From: Hydractinia symbiolongicarpus
Taxonomy: Eukaryota; Cnidaria; Hydrozoa; Anthoathecata; Hydractiniidae
Assembly: GCF_029227915.1 (NCBI RefSeq)
Contig: NC_079887.1
Location: 6,324,001 to 6,388,000 of the forward strand
DNA: 64,000 nt
Direction of reading: 5' to 3'
Positions 11,427 to 23,890 of the stretch are shown here, piece by piece. The translations under genes were made by a program, and so were the position numbers. The stretch's first letter is position 1. Each line of letters starts with the position of its first letter. The notes under the pieces are model-generated. The model saw only the letters and a list, made by a program, of their open reading frames with translations, searched no databases and had not been told where the DNA came from.

Positions 11427-13788
11427 TAGAAAAACTAAAATAAAGAGCTAAAACCGTGCAGAATATAATGGCTTCACGACTGAGTGCGTTCGTGAAAACG
11501 CGGCTGTGAGAAAATTAACTTTTGACAGTTTGGTTTGTTGCTTAATGTCAAGTTTGAAAAGCGTTACTAAAGACGTTTTTGTTTGAAATATATCGAGAAA
11601 ATAAATAATGTTACATTTATGTTCTGTATGTTCTGTATACAATATCGGTTTTGCTGACGGTTTTTGTTTGTTGAGAAGAACAAGGAAAGTTTCAGTTTTT
11701 TGTATTTTTAATGTCTGCAAAAAAATCTTCCCTGAATTCAAAACTGCAGAGTTATAAAATTTAATGTGATTTAGTTGTAGGTCTTATATTGAAGAAAATA
11801 GGCTATATACTGTTAGTTGTGAACATGACAAATATGAATTTCTTACGAAGCATTAAGTATCAAGATTTAAAAAAATAATAATAAAATAAATGACGTGACG
11901 TGACATAACCACGTTTTCCAACATTCATAGAAGCCACCAGAAGTCTATTGTCATTAAATTGGATAGGAATAACCAATTTATTAAAGCGCTCAAAAAGCGA
12001 GATCGTCTTTGTGTTATTTTATGAGAAAGTAGAAGAAAAAAGTGACAAAGTTCTTCTCTTTCTGTCTTATAATGCCTTTTTTTCAATTAATTGCTTTGCA
12101 CACAAGGTGCGCGAATTTAAGTCCGCACGCATACATCTAATTTAGGTGCTACAATTTAAATTTGGCGAATTTAAGTCGCCGCGAAAACACTGCGCGAATT
12201 TAAATCTACTTACAGATTATCTCCCGTGACCTAAAAAATGTTTGTCCTAATAAAAGTAAGAAATTATTGTGCTCATTAAGAGAAAAAAAATATTTATTTT
12301 GGTTGAAAAATCTCATTGAGCTTGTAAAAAGAAACCTAAGTGTTCCAAAATTTCTTTCCTATGTTAGCTAGCTTACGACAAAAAAAATGTTTAGATAGAT
12401 AGCAACACATTTTTTCTGTTTTATTATATTTCGTTCTAAACAAATACATACTAGATTTTTCTCTAATCAAATAAAAAAATCTAAATCCATTCATTCCTAT
12501 CCTTAAAAATTCACATAAAAGAACAAACATACAAGATCTAAAAGCTGGTTCTACTAAAGCTATTCGAAATACCTGGTGTCGAAACGCGTCGAAACGCGAA
12601 ACGAGTTACTAGTAACCAAGCGTTGAACGCCACGTTGTGCGCGGGTGAAGCCGGATCTCCATCTAGCAATTTTGTGCGCCTGAGCTGTAGCGGATAGTTC
12701 TGAGCATGCGCAAATGCCAATATTGCGAGACATTCTTTGGGCGCCGTGATTGTTGAAAAAGTAGAAACCTACTCTACTTTTCTTCGATTGCCGGCGAACA
12801 ATTACGTCATTGGGTATTATAAGCAAATTAAAATAAAATGTATCTATTCTACAAGTACGATTTTTTTATGCGGTAACTCCTTGTTTACTGCTTTCTCTCG
12901 CGTGTAAAACTTTCTTTCTCGTCACTTTTCTTTCTCTTTTCCACAAATACAAAAGAGTTGAAATAGAATTTGTTCAACCATCGTTAAATTCACTCATGGT
13001 TTGTTTTTGTTTTGTTTTTCAATCGCCCGTCAAAATTTCCACAAATGGAGATTGAGCGAACACTGATTTGCTCTGTGCGTTAATCAACCGTGTGCTTAAA
13101 ATTGTTAAAAGACCTGGCTTAAAACATGCTGAGCCCAGCGTTATGGCGTTTCTGGTGTAGTTATTTATTGTTTGTTACCAGAAGTACTGCGAAGTTTGAA
13201 AATTGCAAATCGAGCACTTATTACAGGTCAGCTATGGCGCGCATACATATAGAGCGCTAATATCAGCACACCCTATTAGATGAAATACTGTTTTCAGAGA
13301 CACGTTATCGGAATTCGGTTGAAATAAAGAAAACAGGAAAGTCTGTCCTCACCGTGTCCAGCCTAAAAATCATTCAGCATTTTTTAATTTTGCGAATTAA
13401 GTTTCGCTGAAATTTGGAAATGGATAGTTTAAAAAAACACATCCCACAACCTGTCATAACAAAATTAATCGTATAAATTTTTAATAAACATTAAACATTT
13501 GTCAAAATTTATATTACAGTAAAAGGTGTGGCAACGTAACTTCAATTAGTATAATAAATATTATTTGTTGCAGTCAACTGTATTTGACTTCTCTCACTTT
13601 GTATCTAGAGGTAGGTAACAAAAGCACACTCCCAGTTGGAGCTAAGTAAAAATCAGATTGTTGAAGATCACACAAAAATAAGAAATGTTGGTTAGGATAA
13701 TATTAGAGTGCTTCCTCAAAAACTTTTTTTGTAGCCAAAATCCTAAAATTGGTGGTTTTAGTTTTCGCATGACTAAAAACTATGACGT
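11427..13788. other. intergenic, upstream of carboxypeptidase
   Basis: Holds three GCGAATTTAAGTC-like words at about 12111, 12164 and 12190. A more GC-rich patch at 12580-12740 includes the repeated word GTCGAAACGC. An 88-codon open frame on the minus strand there lacks recognisable features. Confidence 0.35.
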
Positions 13789-13790
13789 AT

Positions 13791-13830
13791 ATATTTGCCT
13801 TAACATGTGAAAACATATTAAGGCAAATAT
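13791..13830. other. hairpin with GAAA tetraloop
   Basis: ATATTTGCCTTAA (13791-13803) and its exact inverse (13818-13830) enclose ATGT-GAAA-ACAT. This gives an 18-position stem with one mismatch. It is probably a foldback relic. No promoter is visible. Confidence 0.6.
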
Positions 13831-14079
13831 TGCAAAACTAAAGACAAAAAGGGTTTAAATAGAGACCTACAAACCTGACGCTGATCACGACCACTTTTAA
13901 AATCAAAATTGTCTTTCTTATCATGTTCCTTCACTTGCAATGGTTTTACATAAAAATCAAGTCTCGTGATTGGTTTACTTTGCAAGCGATCACAACATAG
14001 CGGTAAAATATATCGCATTTGTTATAGCAAGATATCGTGCGTGGTTAACACGACTCTTTCTTGGCTGGACAGAAAAAAT

Positions 14080-14335
14080 GTAGGCATTATTAATATAGAC
14101 CCACCGCATATCCTTTAAATCCCACAATATTCGTGTGCCGGCAGCACAGGGTTTCAGACAACAGATAGAACGCGTCTATTATCAATATAGAGTCTAGTCG
14201 GCTACCCGTGAAAAAATCCACGGGGTAGCCGGTCCATTCTATTGCATTTCGTGTTAGCAAGACTTTTTTCTTGCACACAGAATACGGCTCTTACTAGCCT
14301 GTGCAAAAAATTCGCGGATTTGTCCCCCGCGGCAA
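14080..14335 (-). mobile_element. Helitron-like repeat units, degenerate tandem copies
   Basis: On the minus strand, two units end in CTAG, at 14194-14197 and 14294-14297, so one unit is about 100 bp. The middle unit contains GAGCCGTATTCTGTGTGC near its start, ACACGAAATGCAATAGA, and the hairpin CCGTGGATTTTTTCACGGG just before its CTAG. The next unit begins TCTATATTGATAATAG. These are the same modules as in the elements at 35.4, 39.2 and 57.0 kb. Confidence 0.65.
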
Positions 14336-14763
14336 AAACAATGATGGATTGCATTTTTTATATGTAGAATATTTAGAACATTTCGGTTTTTGCTGAAAAA
14401 CAGACAAAATAGAGATAATAATTTACCTCAAGTTTTTTCTTTTTCAAGCGTAAAGTAATTATGAGTTTGTTTAAATAACAGAAATTTTCTATTGAAGGTA
14501 ATGCGTGCTGCCAAAACAAACTCGTTACAACTTCTTTCGGACAAAATATTCCTGACTACAAAATATATTCAAATAACTTTACCTAGGAATTAAAAATCTC
14601 TATCAGGCATCGGTATTTTATTATTCGCTGGAAGGGAAAAATGAACTAACGAATAATTTTAATTTCTTGTGCATTTATTTTTACAATTTATTATATGTAG
14701 TCAAATGACATATTTACAGCTTACACCATTCACGCTTTAAACAATATTTTTCTTTAAGTATTT

Positions 14764-16575
14764 TTATATTTTAAGGCGACGTATCACTTCATTTTTCTTC
14801 TCTACCTCTTCAATAATATTTTTCCAAAATGAAATTCCTGAAATTTGCCCTGCCATAGAGTTAGTTTTCGACAGCCAATGAGCACCTAAGTAGTCATATC
14901 CAGGACCAATTTTATGAAAGGTTTCCAGGTATCCAAAACCATCGTGCACAGCGGAATGGTAAGCCATATAACCGGTTTCGTCATAAAGCAGACGATGAAA
15001 CCAGCCAGTATCACCAGGACCAACTCTTCCTAAGAAAAGAAATATAAGAATTCAGCATCCTAAAGACAGCATAAATTTGTATAAGAAGTGTAATTAAAAA
15101 GTATGTTGACAATTTTCTGAGTATAATTTGTTGTATGGTTTCAACTATAATTTTGGTAAAATGCTGGTACGAACTTTCGACATCAAACTCGTCTTATTTT
15201 TAGCGTTTTAAAAGTTCAGCTTAGTATCGCCGACTTAAAAAAAAGTCGAAAGCTTCGACTTGGCAAAAAAAGTACTTTGTTCTATGGAAAGGAGGAAAGT
15301 TCAAATGCCTGATTAGTACGTTATGAACACAATCTGGATTTCGTGCCTATGCAAAGACAAATTAATCAAGTAGTTCTGTCTCTTATCAACGACTGTACCT
15401 GCAGTTGGATTCATCAACACTCCAAATATTGGATCAAGTAGACCTTTCTCAATATCAATCCAATCTGCAATCACTTTACCAGCGAGTAGTTGTTGTCGTG
15501 TACCCCAATACTTCTCGTGCTCACATTCTTCAGACAAAACTAAAACAAAGCATGACGAAAATTAATTGTGAGAAGCCGATTTATCTCATTAATTACACTA
15601 CCACTCAGGCCTGGTACTTTTGTTACGAGGCTGCTACCGGTGATAAGTTGATTAAAAATACAATCGTTTTTTACAAGTTGGAAAAGGAGGTACAAAATAC
15701 ACAAATACAGAGCGGGTGGGTTAAATGAGAGATAAAATGACGTAATTTATCATTACGAAGTTCATCGTTTTCTTGTATGTCCCTCCACCTACCTCCTCGT
15801 TCACGATAAACTCTCTCAAATCTTTTACTCTGCTTAACCAATCTTTTGAAGCAACTTTCTGATGTTTCATCTTCTTTCTTTCTCTTTACAGCTATCAATC
15901 TCAATAATTGTTTGAACTCTTCCTCATTCGCTGTGAAGTCTTTTGGTTGTTGAGAGCGCAAGAGTTTGTCAGCAAGACTTAAGTAGAGTCCCAAATTTAA
16001 AACTTCTTTACAATCTGCTCTGTCCGTCTAAAGAAATTAAAAAAATGTAATAAATAAACCCTGTAGTACAATTAAAAGTCAATACTAAATGATTTTAGGT
16101 CGACTTTGTTGGTTTTTAAATTCAAATGTGGAAATACATTCATTTGTTTACACTTTTATGGTACCATTTCAATAATGGTTTCCCAAACCTTATTAGTATG
16201 GCGCTCTACAGAGCAGTATACATAACAGATACGTTTTTTCTTACACGATTTACCACGTTGCGTGTTTTTCTTGACGCGGTTTTTTCATCGCTGAGGACCT
16301 ACAATCTCCAGACGTACCTGGTCTGATTCCATATTAGTTTGACCACAGAAACAATATTGTAGAAGAGGTTTGCAGTATTCGCTAATGTCGTGAAGTTCGC
16401 TGATTTCCACTTCTTCGTCTGAGTCTGTCTCTTCTGACTTCACGTTTTCCTTCTTCTCTATTTTTCCATTACATTTCTTGTCGCCTTTATGAAGCAACAG
16501 CTCCGTGTTCTTGTTTGTGTCCTCAACACCATCTATTGCATCAAATGATTGCTGTTTTGTTGACGTGGCACCCAT
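14764..16575 (-). CDS. uncharacterised conserved-looking protein, four exons
   Basis: Exons 16575-16318, 16027-15793, 15539-15399 and 15029-14764 join with consistent phases (0, 1, 1) to a 299-residue protein. I do not recognise the family. The N-terminus MGATST fits an N-myristoylation motif. Residues about 25-65 are lysine- and glutamate-rich and acidic (SEETDSDEEVEISE). A helical basic region follows, then a compact C-terminal domain rich in aromatics, His, Gly and Asp (GPGDTGWFHRLLYDETGY, YHSAVHDGFGYL, KIGPGYDYLG). The ATG at 16575 follows a possible acceptor (TGTCTGCAG), so a 5' untranslated intron may exist upstream. Each join restores a plausible sequence, for example NPTAGRVGPGDTG. 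There is no signal peptide or transmembrane segment, so it is probably cytosolic or membrane-tethered by lipid. Confidence 0.75.
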
Positions 16576-19033
16576 TCCTTCTGCAGACAATGAACTGGAG
16601 AACTTTGCGTTACGTGTTTTTTTTTACACAGCTCAGTTTTGATTGTGCTAAATAAATTTTATAACGTCTTTTAACAGTAATTCTCAGAGGAGCATCAATT
16701 AGTATTTATTACCCCTTGGGTAAATGTATAATTTTGCGGTTAATTATTTTGATCAAGTTGCTTGATGCGTGAAATCACAGAAATAAAAGACAATTAGTGT
16801 AAAATGTCCACCAAAGACTTTTATAACGTGATAGCTTTCTCACAGAATGGTCTATTGCAAAATAACAATAATATGAAAATAAAAAAAACAATAAAAAGTG
16901 CTGACAATGCACCTACAAAATTACTCCAAAATAACTTCTCTTCATTTATGAATAAAAATTTATTTGTTGCGACTATGTTTCTTAGTAATCAACAAAACAA
17001 GAAGATAAATACATAAAAAGACTAGCATGGCGACTAACGGTTTTATTGACCCAAATTTATTTACCATTCAACCTTTTTTGTCGGCTACATCTTTTTGCCG
17101 AATTTCGCTTCTTCCTTTTTAGTTCGCAAAATATTTCCATGTTACCATCTTTAGATGAAACTGTTATATAAAACTGCTCGAATTAAAAGTAGTACTTATT
17201 AGTAACTTTTTTAAAATTAAAAAAAAAGGAAATGGACTGTTGGTAAAAATGTTGCTAATATGTTGGCTGATTGAACATATGTACCGATGGATTATTTTTA
17301 CCTATAACCTATTGAAACTAGTTAATAAAAAAAAGAACTTGTGAAAAAACGCTTAATAACTTTTTTTGTACATCTCCACGTCTTCTTGTAGGTAAAAATG
17401 GCTATAACTTAAATTTATACACATATTTTGAAGCCACAAGATCAAAACGGCACAGTGTTTATTCTCCTTTTTAAAAATAGTGCCATCATTTTTCAGCAAA
17501 TGTTTTGATTTTTATTTATTTTATTTGACTGCTGTGATCTGTTATGTTCATTTCCTACAGGAAGAAGTGGGCGTGTCCATAGATCTTCAACGCGAATTAA
17601 AAACACTACCTGAACAGAAGTATTTTACTGTCCTGAAAAAAAATTTTTTTCGTTTAACATTTTTCTGTTTCGTATGTAATTAACCATAACAAATCTCCAG
17701 CGGCCAATTTTTTCTCTCTCGTTGTAACTGAGAAGTTGTGTATTGGAATAACGAATAAATTATTTATCCCCCCTCCTCCCTTTTATTAAATAGGACGAAA
17801 CATAGAACAGAGCAAGTAAGAGAAGAATTATTTTCGAAAATTTCTAAAAAGTTAAACATACTACATGCGCGTTAAATCAAACGAAAGGTGAATCAACATT
17901 TGCTTGTTTTCAACATTTAGCCAAAAAACGTTTTTCGCACTAACAACCTTATACAAAACCAATTTATAGGAATATTTAAGCTTATATTTCGTATATGATT
18001 AGGTGCACTATCAACATCCAGGTTGAGTGAATCTCCAAAAGAGGGGAAAAACAAGAAAAAAATTTCACGATAAACAAACGAAAAAATAAAGAATTATTCC
18101 TTATTATTTTGAAAGCAATGTGAAAAAGGTCATTAATTTTGTCTCATGTAATTATTGCATTAAGTTTCTTACGAATGTTTCGAAATCAGATTTAAACAAG
18201 AAAAGGGAGCACCATTTTGCAGCCGACATAACATCCTTAAAGAAAAAAAGGAATTGATAAAACACAGACCAGCGTGAAGTAAACAGATTATAAATACAAG
18301 GAAGAAAAAAAGGCTTTGAATAGGAATAGTTTCCGACTCCATTCTAGGTTACGTAAGTAACATAAGTTTATTCAACTCTAAAATTTGTTTTGACGTACGA
18401 AACCAACATGTGAACTAAATCTTCCCAAGTATATACAAAGAAACATTAGCCTTTATTCAAATTACCGTTGCTTTTTAAAAATTCTTGTACAGAAAAAACA
18501 TGCATTTCGAGAGCTTAAAAAACCTTTTTAATTTTTATTATGTTTCCGCTTATGACTTAATCTTTATTCTGATTCTTAATCAAGATGTCAGAAGTAATGC
18601 ATGTACAGTCGTGATTTTCACATAAAAAAGGTTTTGCTTGCTTATAAGCTGCGCAAATATTGAACTTTCCACAAATAAAGGGATTTTGTTTCATGTTCCG
18701 TTTCTATGTTTTTTTATGTTTGTAATAATATAAAATTTCTTTTTCGCAACTCAGCAAGCTTAGCTACAACATAAAACATTGTCCAATCCAAAATTCGTGT
18801 TGACGATCGAATACAGAATTACATATTTATACAATCTCAGATTCATTTGTTCAAACTAAAAAGCGTAATTTCAAATTGGAAAAAGTGTGTTTTAAAATGT
18901 TTGAAAGCAAACAAAAATTAAAAGGAAAGTCTAAGTAGGTGTTTACTTTGTGAATTGAATAATTTATTTCAAAAGAGAAAAATAGTTGTAGTAGTAGTAT
19001 TAGTAGTAAAAAGAAAAAGAAAGTCTCTAAACA
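16576..19033. other. intergenic, nothing resolved
   Basis: AT-rich with only short ORFs. A short GTAGTAGTAGTATTAGTAGT tract near 18986 lies just upstream of the GPCR. Confidence 0.4.
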
Positions 19034-20023
19034 ATGAATTACAAGACGAACAGTACACACAAATTGGTATACCAGATAAACTGTTGGTCAACTGTTGAGT
19101 ATATACCTTTGTACGACCCATACATCAACTTTGTCTACCTAGCTATTAGCTTCTTAAGTTCTATCATTCCACCGATCATATTCTTAAATGGAATAATCAT
19201 TTACATTCTTTGGTCAACACAATCTTTACATACGCCAGCAAACACGTTAATAGGAGTTACAGCAGCATGCGATGTGCTATCAGCTCTTATCTCAATGACA
19301 TCAACTGTTGCTGTATGGTTCCTGGTGTTGTCACATCACATTGATTGTACTTTATATATCAGCACTGTATATACATCACACGTGTTTTCTTTCTTATCCT
19401 TTCTGTTGGTTTGCCTTATGGCTTTTGATAGATATGTTGCAATATTCAAGCCATACTTCTACTGCAGAAGAATAAGTATTTCACAAACAGTGTATACGCC
19501 ATACATAGCTGTTATAACATTCTTAGTTTTATTACTTAACGGTTTAAACTTTCTAACATCCAACAAGCATCTGATCCAAATTGCTTTTCTGATCTTCATA
19601 CCGACATTGTCATTGTTTTACATTTGCGTTCAAGTTAAAGTCCAACGAATTGTGAAAGACATCGCAAGACCTGTCAACGGAAGGAGAACATCCGTAGGCA
19701 GCGAGTTGCCGTCAGGAATAGCAAAAGCGAACCAGGAGATAGCCTCTTCTAAAAAAACAATGCAAGCTCACATACGAATCAGCTACTTGACAATGTTAAT
19801 TGTTTTATCCATTTGCATATGCTATACACCATACAATGTCTTCTTGTTGATTCAATTCATTCCATCAAAATATCAAGACGATGATTGGTTAAGAATTGGG
19901 TATATTTTATCCTACAGTTTCATGTGTTTGAAGTCACTGTTAAACCCTCTTATCTACTGTTACAGGTCATCCACCATCCGAAAAAAGATTAGACATCTGT
20001 TGACGAAATCCGATCTGGTTTAA
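19034..20023 (+). CDS. class A (rhodopsin-like) G protein-coupled receptor, single exon
   Basis: A 329-residue intronless ORF with seven hydrophobic segments at about 33-58, 70-95, 106-130, 155-173, 181-203, 250-272 and 288-309. Class A landmarks are visible: an Asp in TM2 (D80), DRY at 132-134, a basic third loop, a TM6 proline in CYTPYN (264-269) and NPLIY at 304-308. The N-terminus is short with one glycosylation site (NST). A cysteine precedes TM3 (C105), but the second extracellular loop is very short and has no cysteine, so the usual disulfide seems absent. The aromatic of CWxP is replaced by Tyr. Plasma-membrane location and G protein coupling are expected from the family. The ligand cannot be told. 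An AATAAA polyadenylation signal lies at about 20063. Confidence 0.9.
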   Translation: MNYKTNSTHKLVYQINCWSTVEYIPLYDPYINFVYLAISFLSSIIPPIIFLNGIIIYILWSTQSLHTPANTLIGVTAACDVLSALISMTSTVAVWFLVLSHHIDCTLYISTVYTSHVFSFLSFLLVCLMAFDRYVAIFKPYFYCRRISISQTVYTPYIAVITFLVLLLNGLNFLTSNKHLIQIAFLIFIPTLSLFYICVQVKVQRIVKDIARPVNGRRTSVGSELPSGIAKANQEIASSKKTMQAHIRISYLTMLIVLSICICYTPYNVFLLIQFIPSKYQDDDWLRIGYILSYSFMCLKSLLNPLIYCYRSSTIRKKIRHLLTKSDLV

Positions 20024-22155
20024 ATGTCTTTTGTGACGAAAGGATTTTTGATGCATAAACGAAATAAAGCTGATGGGTATCTCCTGTTACAACTTAATGT
20101 ATCAAATAAATGGCTTAGATGTTATTGGTTTCGTCAGAATTTTTTTTTTTAACATACGATGTTATAACTAATTTTGCCCTATTTTACTTATCATAAAGCA
20201 GAACAAAAGGAAAGAGAAGTCTGTAGTGTGTTGGGAATGTGTAAGAATCTGTTTTTATAAAGGACTCCTTCTGACCACCCATCTAGAAGACACTAAAAAG
20301 ACAAACAAAGTATCCACTCTATTATATATATAAAGTAGAAAAAAATTACGACAAAAAATCATCCAGGAATTATTAGAAGAAATAGAATACGCAAAACTAG
20401 TTCATTCTACAATCCCAGTCAAATACGATCTCGTCACACAAGATGTTATCTTCGTTATTAAGTTGTGACATTTATGCTTTTCCAAATACACATTGCATGG
20501 GAAATCTGCTTATAAAACAAGTGGTACTGGACCTTCTAAAAGTCAAGAAAAGTTTTGAACTTGGTAATTTGTTTCTACAACAAGAACCTTTTTTGAATAT
20601 TCAAGTTTTTTTTTTTTTTTTTTTTTTTGTTCAATATATCTGTTGTGTAGTAGACGATTCTAAATTTTTTGTTTCATTTTCAATTTATAGCTAAAAGCTA
20701 TAAATTGACACTTCTTGTTTTTGACTTCAAGCTCTTCTCTATCTACAGCTTTTTTTATTTTAACCTTTTCTTCCTTTTCCTTCAGACAGATGCAAATCTT
20801 CATTCAGGTTAAATTGTATGATAATCACCTCCGTTACACAACTCTAACTTTAGTTTTCACATTTAAAGTTAAGGTTATTAAAGCGCAGTGATAAAGACAA
20901 GACTGAAAAACATGTAATTTCAACAACAATTATTAAAATTAAAAGAAGGAATATCAAAATGTCCGCAGCGTCTTTTTCACGGGGCATAACTTTTGTTCGT
21001 CGTGTAATTGAGCGCTAAAAATTTACAGGGTAGTGCTTTGTCCAAAATTTGAAAAGTTCTGACAAGCATGTATGAATGTTGTAAGATATTGCATTAATTA
21101 TTGGTTACTTATCAAATGTGTGTATCGTTACTAAGGTAGTTGCTAAGGATCAACATGGGTTTTAGAGATATAATCCAGACAAGACTTGAAAGATATATCG
21201 ATCTAGCCATTGGCGTCCTTGTTGATCTCAATGGCATCATTACATTGTCGTTTTCTTACCTCAGCCACCTTTATTTCTATAAAAGTTTTTTACATTTTGT
21301 TGTATTTATATAATAACGACAACCACACTGAATGACTCCATCCTATAGTGTTAAAAACAATAACAAGGGAAAATTAACTTTTTACAATTCATATGAATTC
21401 TTCTCTAGAAGATACACGCTTTTAATATAAGAATAGAATTTTGCTTTTCAGCCTTAATATTTTTTTCACTTTTTAACAAATATTATCCTCATTATTCTTA
21501 ATATATTCTTGACTGACTATAGCTTTATAATATATAATTCCTTAAAATAAAGCTTGCTAAAATTTGTTAAAGCTGATGAAAAATTCTGCTACATGTAAGG
21601 CTCCATTGTTGCTTCGGACGAACAAAGACGTTCAGTTTACTTGATATGGAAAAAGAAATTAAATTTCTGATCAAAACTTGTAGACCATACAAATGTTTAA
21701 CTTCGAACAAATAATCAAGCTTTGACATATTCTTAGGATATTCTTAACTTGTGACCCATTTTTCAAAGAATTTTGTTATAAAAATGGTGAGTAAAGATAC
21801 ATCTTCAGACTCAAAACACAACCAAATGTTTAAAAAAAAGTTGAGCTCAAAATTGCTGCACACCTAAATTCATCTCTCTACCAGATAATCTAAACAACAC
21901 ACCTGCTTTGCTTGGGCTTTCCAAGCAGGTAGCTCTACCTAGCTGTCTCTAGATAAAAGTCCAATCAGTGTTCACTTCGATTATAAAATTACGCTTGTTC
22001 AGATAGAAAACGGATTAAAATGTATGCAGCTGTCTGATACATTTTCAATCTGTTTTCTTTTTGTATATCATATTTTGTATATCTTATATCATCGCACGTT
22101 TTTCTTCTTGAAAAAAATTTTTCTAACACCAATTTTTTATACTCGGCAACAACAC
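20024..22155. other. intergenic with a T tract
   Basis: A run of about 22 T lies at 20606-20628. Nothing else with coding character was seen. A short CTTGG/CCAAG hairpin with flanking ACCTGCTT/AAGCAGGT lies near 21901-21932. Confidence 0.4.
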
Positions 22156-23415
22156 TTTTTTGTCTACTTTTGAATTTAAATTATATTTGGATACGATAGA
22201 AAGTAGCAACCTCGTTTCCAGAACACAAAAATGGAGGATAAAGAGGAACAAACAAACGTTAAGATAACCTCATGATGAGTAAACATTGACATGCTTTGTT
22301 TAAAATAAGTTTTTCAGAATTAATTTTAAGAAAATGAAAAAAAGATATAAGAAAGAGACAGTCTGCTTCGCTTCGGTTTTTCCTATTTAGTTGATAAAAA
22401 ACTTGTTTCCGTGAGATACGGCAAGAGGCATGCTAAACCGGGGGAGGGTATTATTTTCAGCCATTACATCTGTATGCGGCTTTTACATGAATAGAAGTTA
22501 AACCCCCATTTTGCCGTTTTTTCAATTTAGTAAATTCTACACTTGCGGAGACAATGCATGAGCCATAAGAAAGTGACCAAGGATCTTGTGCCTTGAACTC
22601 ACTTACACAAGCGTATTATAACATAGGATCAACGTTTCGATGTTCAGTCAGTCAGTCTACCGAGGATGAAAAGGTCGTACCATCAGTAATGATTGGGGGA
22701 TTCAAAATTTATTGTAAAATTACAAAAATGGCCAATTTTTGAGATGTGTCATTGTGTGAATGTATTAATACCTTCTATTCTATCTGGTGCTACACTAAAT
22801 AAAAAAGCGGTGTTAACAGGGTTAAGTAATCATTTTGTTTTAAAAGAACAGTCACTTCTTTTTTATAAACAGCCATTTCTTTCTCTCCCCGACCACATAT
22901 CAAAAATATGTACTAGTTATCGCACCGTGCACTGTACAATTATGGCCTTTCTTTTTTTGTATAATATAACGAAAAAAAATATATGTTACATTGTACGAGA
23001 CTTGCAATAACTACTTTAGCATTAGTTTGAAAAATCTAGAAACATTATTCCAAAATCGAACAACCAAATAATTTTATATTCTTTTCATCAAAAATGTTTT
23101 TTTTTTCAATTTTAATCAAAGGCGGGAACAATTGAGACTTTTTTTAATGAAACAAACAACAATCGAATATCTGTTAAATATTTGTTGTTGGTTTTCTCAG
23201 ACTTGGGCGGTCATATTTCGATTTGAAATGTAAGACATTGTAATTATTTTCTCCTCTTAGCCAATCACATGGAGATATTTTTTGTGAAAATAATGTATTT
23301 TTATGAAAAAATCATAAATTTCTTAAATTACAAAATAGAGGAACTGTACATAAAATGACACGTGAATAACAACTTTACGTGTTTTGACTCAATATTATTT
23401 TATATGGGTTTATCA
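22156..23415 (+). repeat. segmental duplication block A, copy 1
   Basis: This 1260-bp block is repeated at 23847-25106 with a constant offset of 1691. I noticed only two substitutions (near 22771 and 22820), so identity is above 99.5 percent. In this copy it abuts the promoter of the truncated gene copy directly. A 105-codon open frame inside starts with TTG and has no recognisable features. Confidence 0.95.
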
Positions 23416-23839
23416 AAATTATAATCTAATAGATGCATATTAAAATTTCCTTATCATTATTTCTCGTTGCTATGTAATTAACCTTGGTAGTATGGCTATA
23501 AAAAGGATGCAAACAGATTCAAAAGCAGTAGGAACGGCGAAACAATGATGAATACTATTTTAATCTATCTAGCTACTATCGTGGTAGCAACAGTAAGTAT
23601 TCTTCTTACCATTTTTGTGTTTTTTTGTCTGGTTTCAAAAATGCTAAACTGAATTCTTGTGTAAAATTTGTGAAAAATGCTTTTTCTCTCTGTAGGAAGC
23701 TTATTACACTTGCTTTCAACTAAAGACATGGACATCTGCTAAGTCTGGTATCCATACTATCAAACTGCCGTCAGGTGCTTACAAGGCTTACTGCGAAATG
23801 TCCCTAAACGGGGGTGGGTACACCTTCATATCGTGGGAA
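23414..23839 (+). repeat. segmental duplication block B, copy 1 (promoter and 5' gene part)
   Basis: This block matches 25902-26327 with an offset of 2488. It covers the TATA box, exon 1, the intron and the first 144 bases of exon 2. The match stops after TCGTGGGAA. Confidence 0.95.
23496..23505 (+). promoter_or_regulatory. TATA box of truncated gene copy
   Basis: CTATAAAAAG, about 40 bases upstream of the ATG at 23545 and identical to the box of the complete copy. Confidence 0.7.
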
Positions 23840-23890
23840 TATCGTGTTTTTTGTCTACTTTTGAATTTAAATTATATTTGGATACGATAG
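23545..23890 (+). pseudogene. truncated, chimeric copy of the secreted-protein gene
   Basis: Exon 1 (23545-23592) and the start of exon 2 (from 23696) are identical to the complete gene at 26033. Homology ends at 23839 and the frame runs into block A sequence. It adds 16 unrelated residues (YRVFCLLLNLNYIWIR) before a TAG at 23888-23890. The product would be 80 residues: signal peptide, the first 48 residues of the mature protein and the new tail. Promoter and splice sites are intact, so it may be transcribed. Loss of most of the domain makes it a probable pseudogene, although a small secreted product is possible. Confidence 0.8.

Noticed and set aside
20606-20628. Poly-T run as an RNA polymerase III terminator
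   Set aside because: No A/B-box or structured RNA lies upstream. It looks like simple low-complexity sequence.
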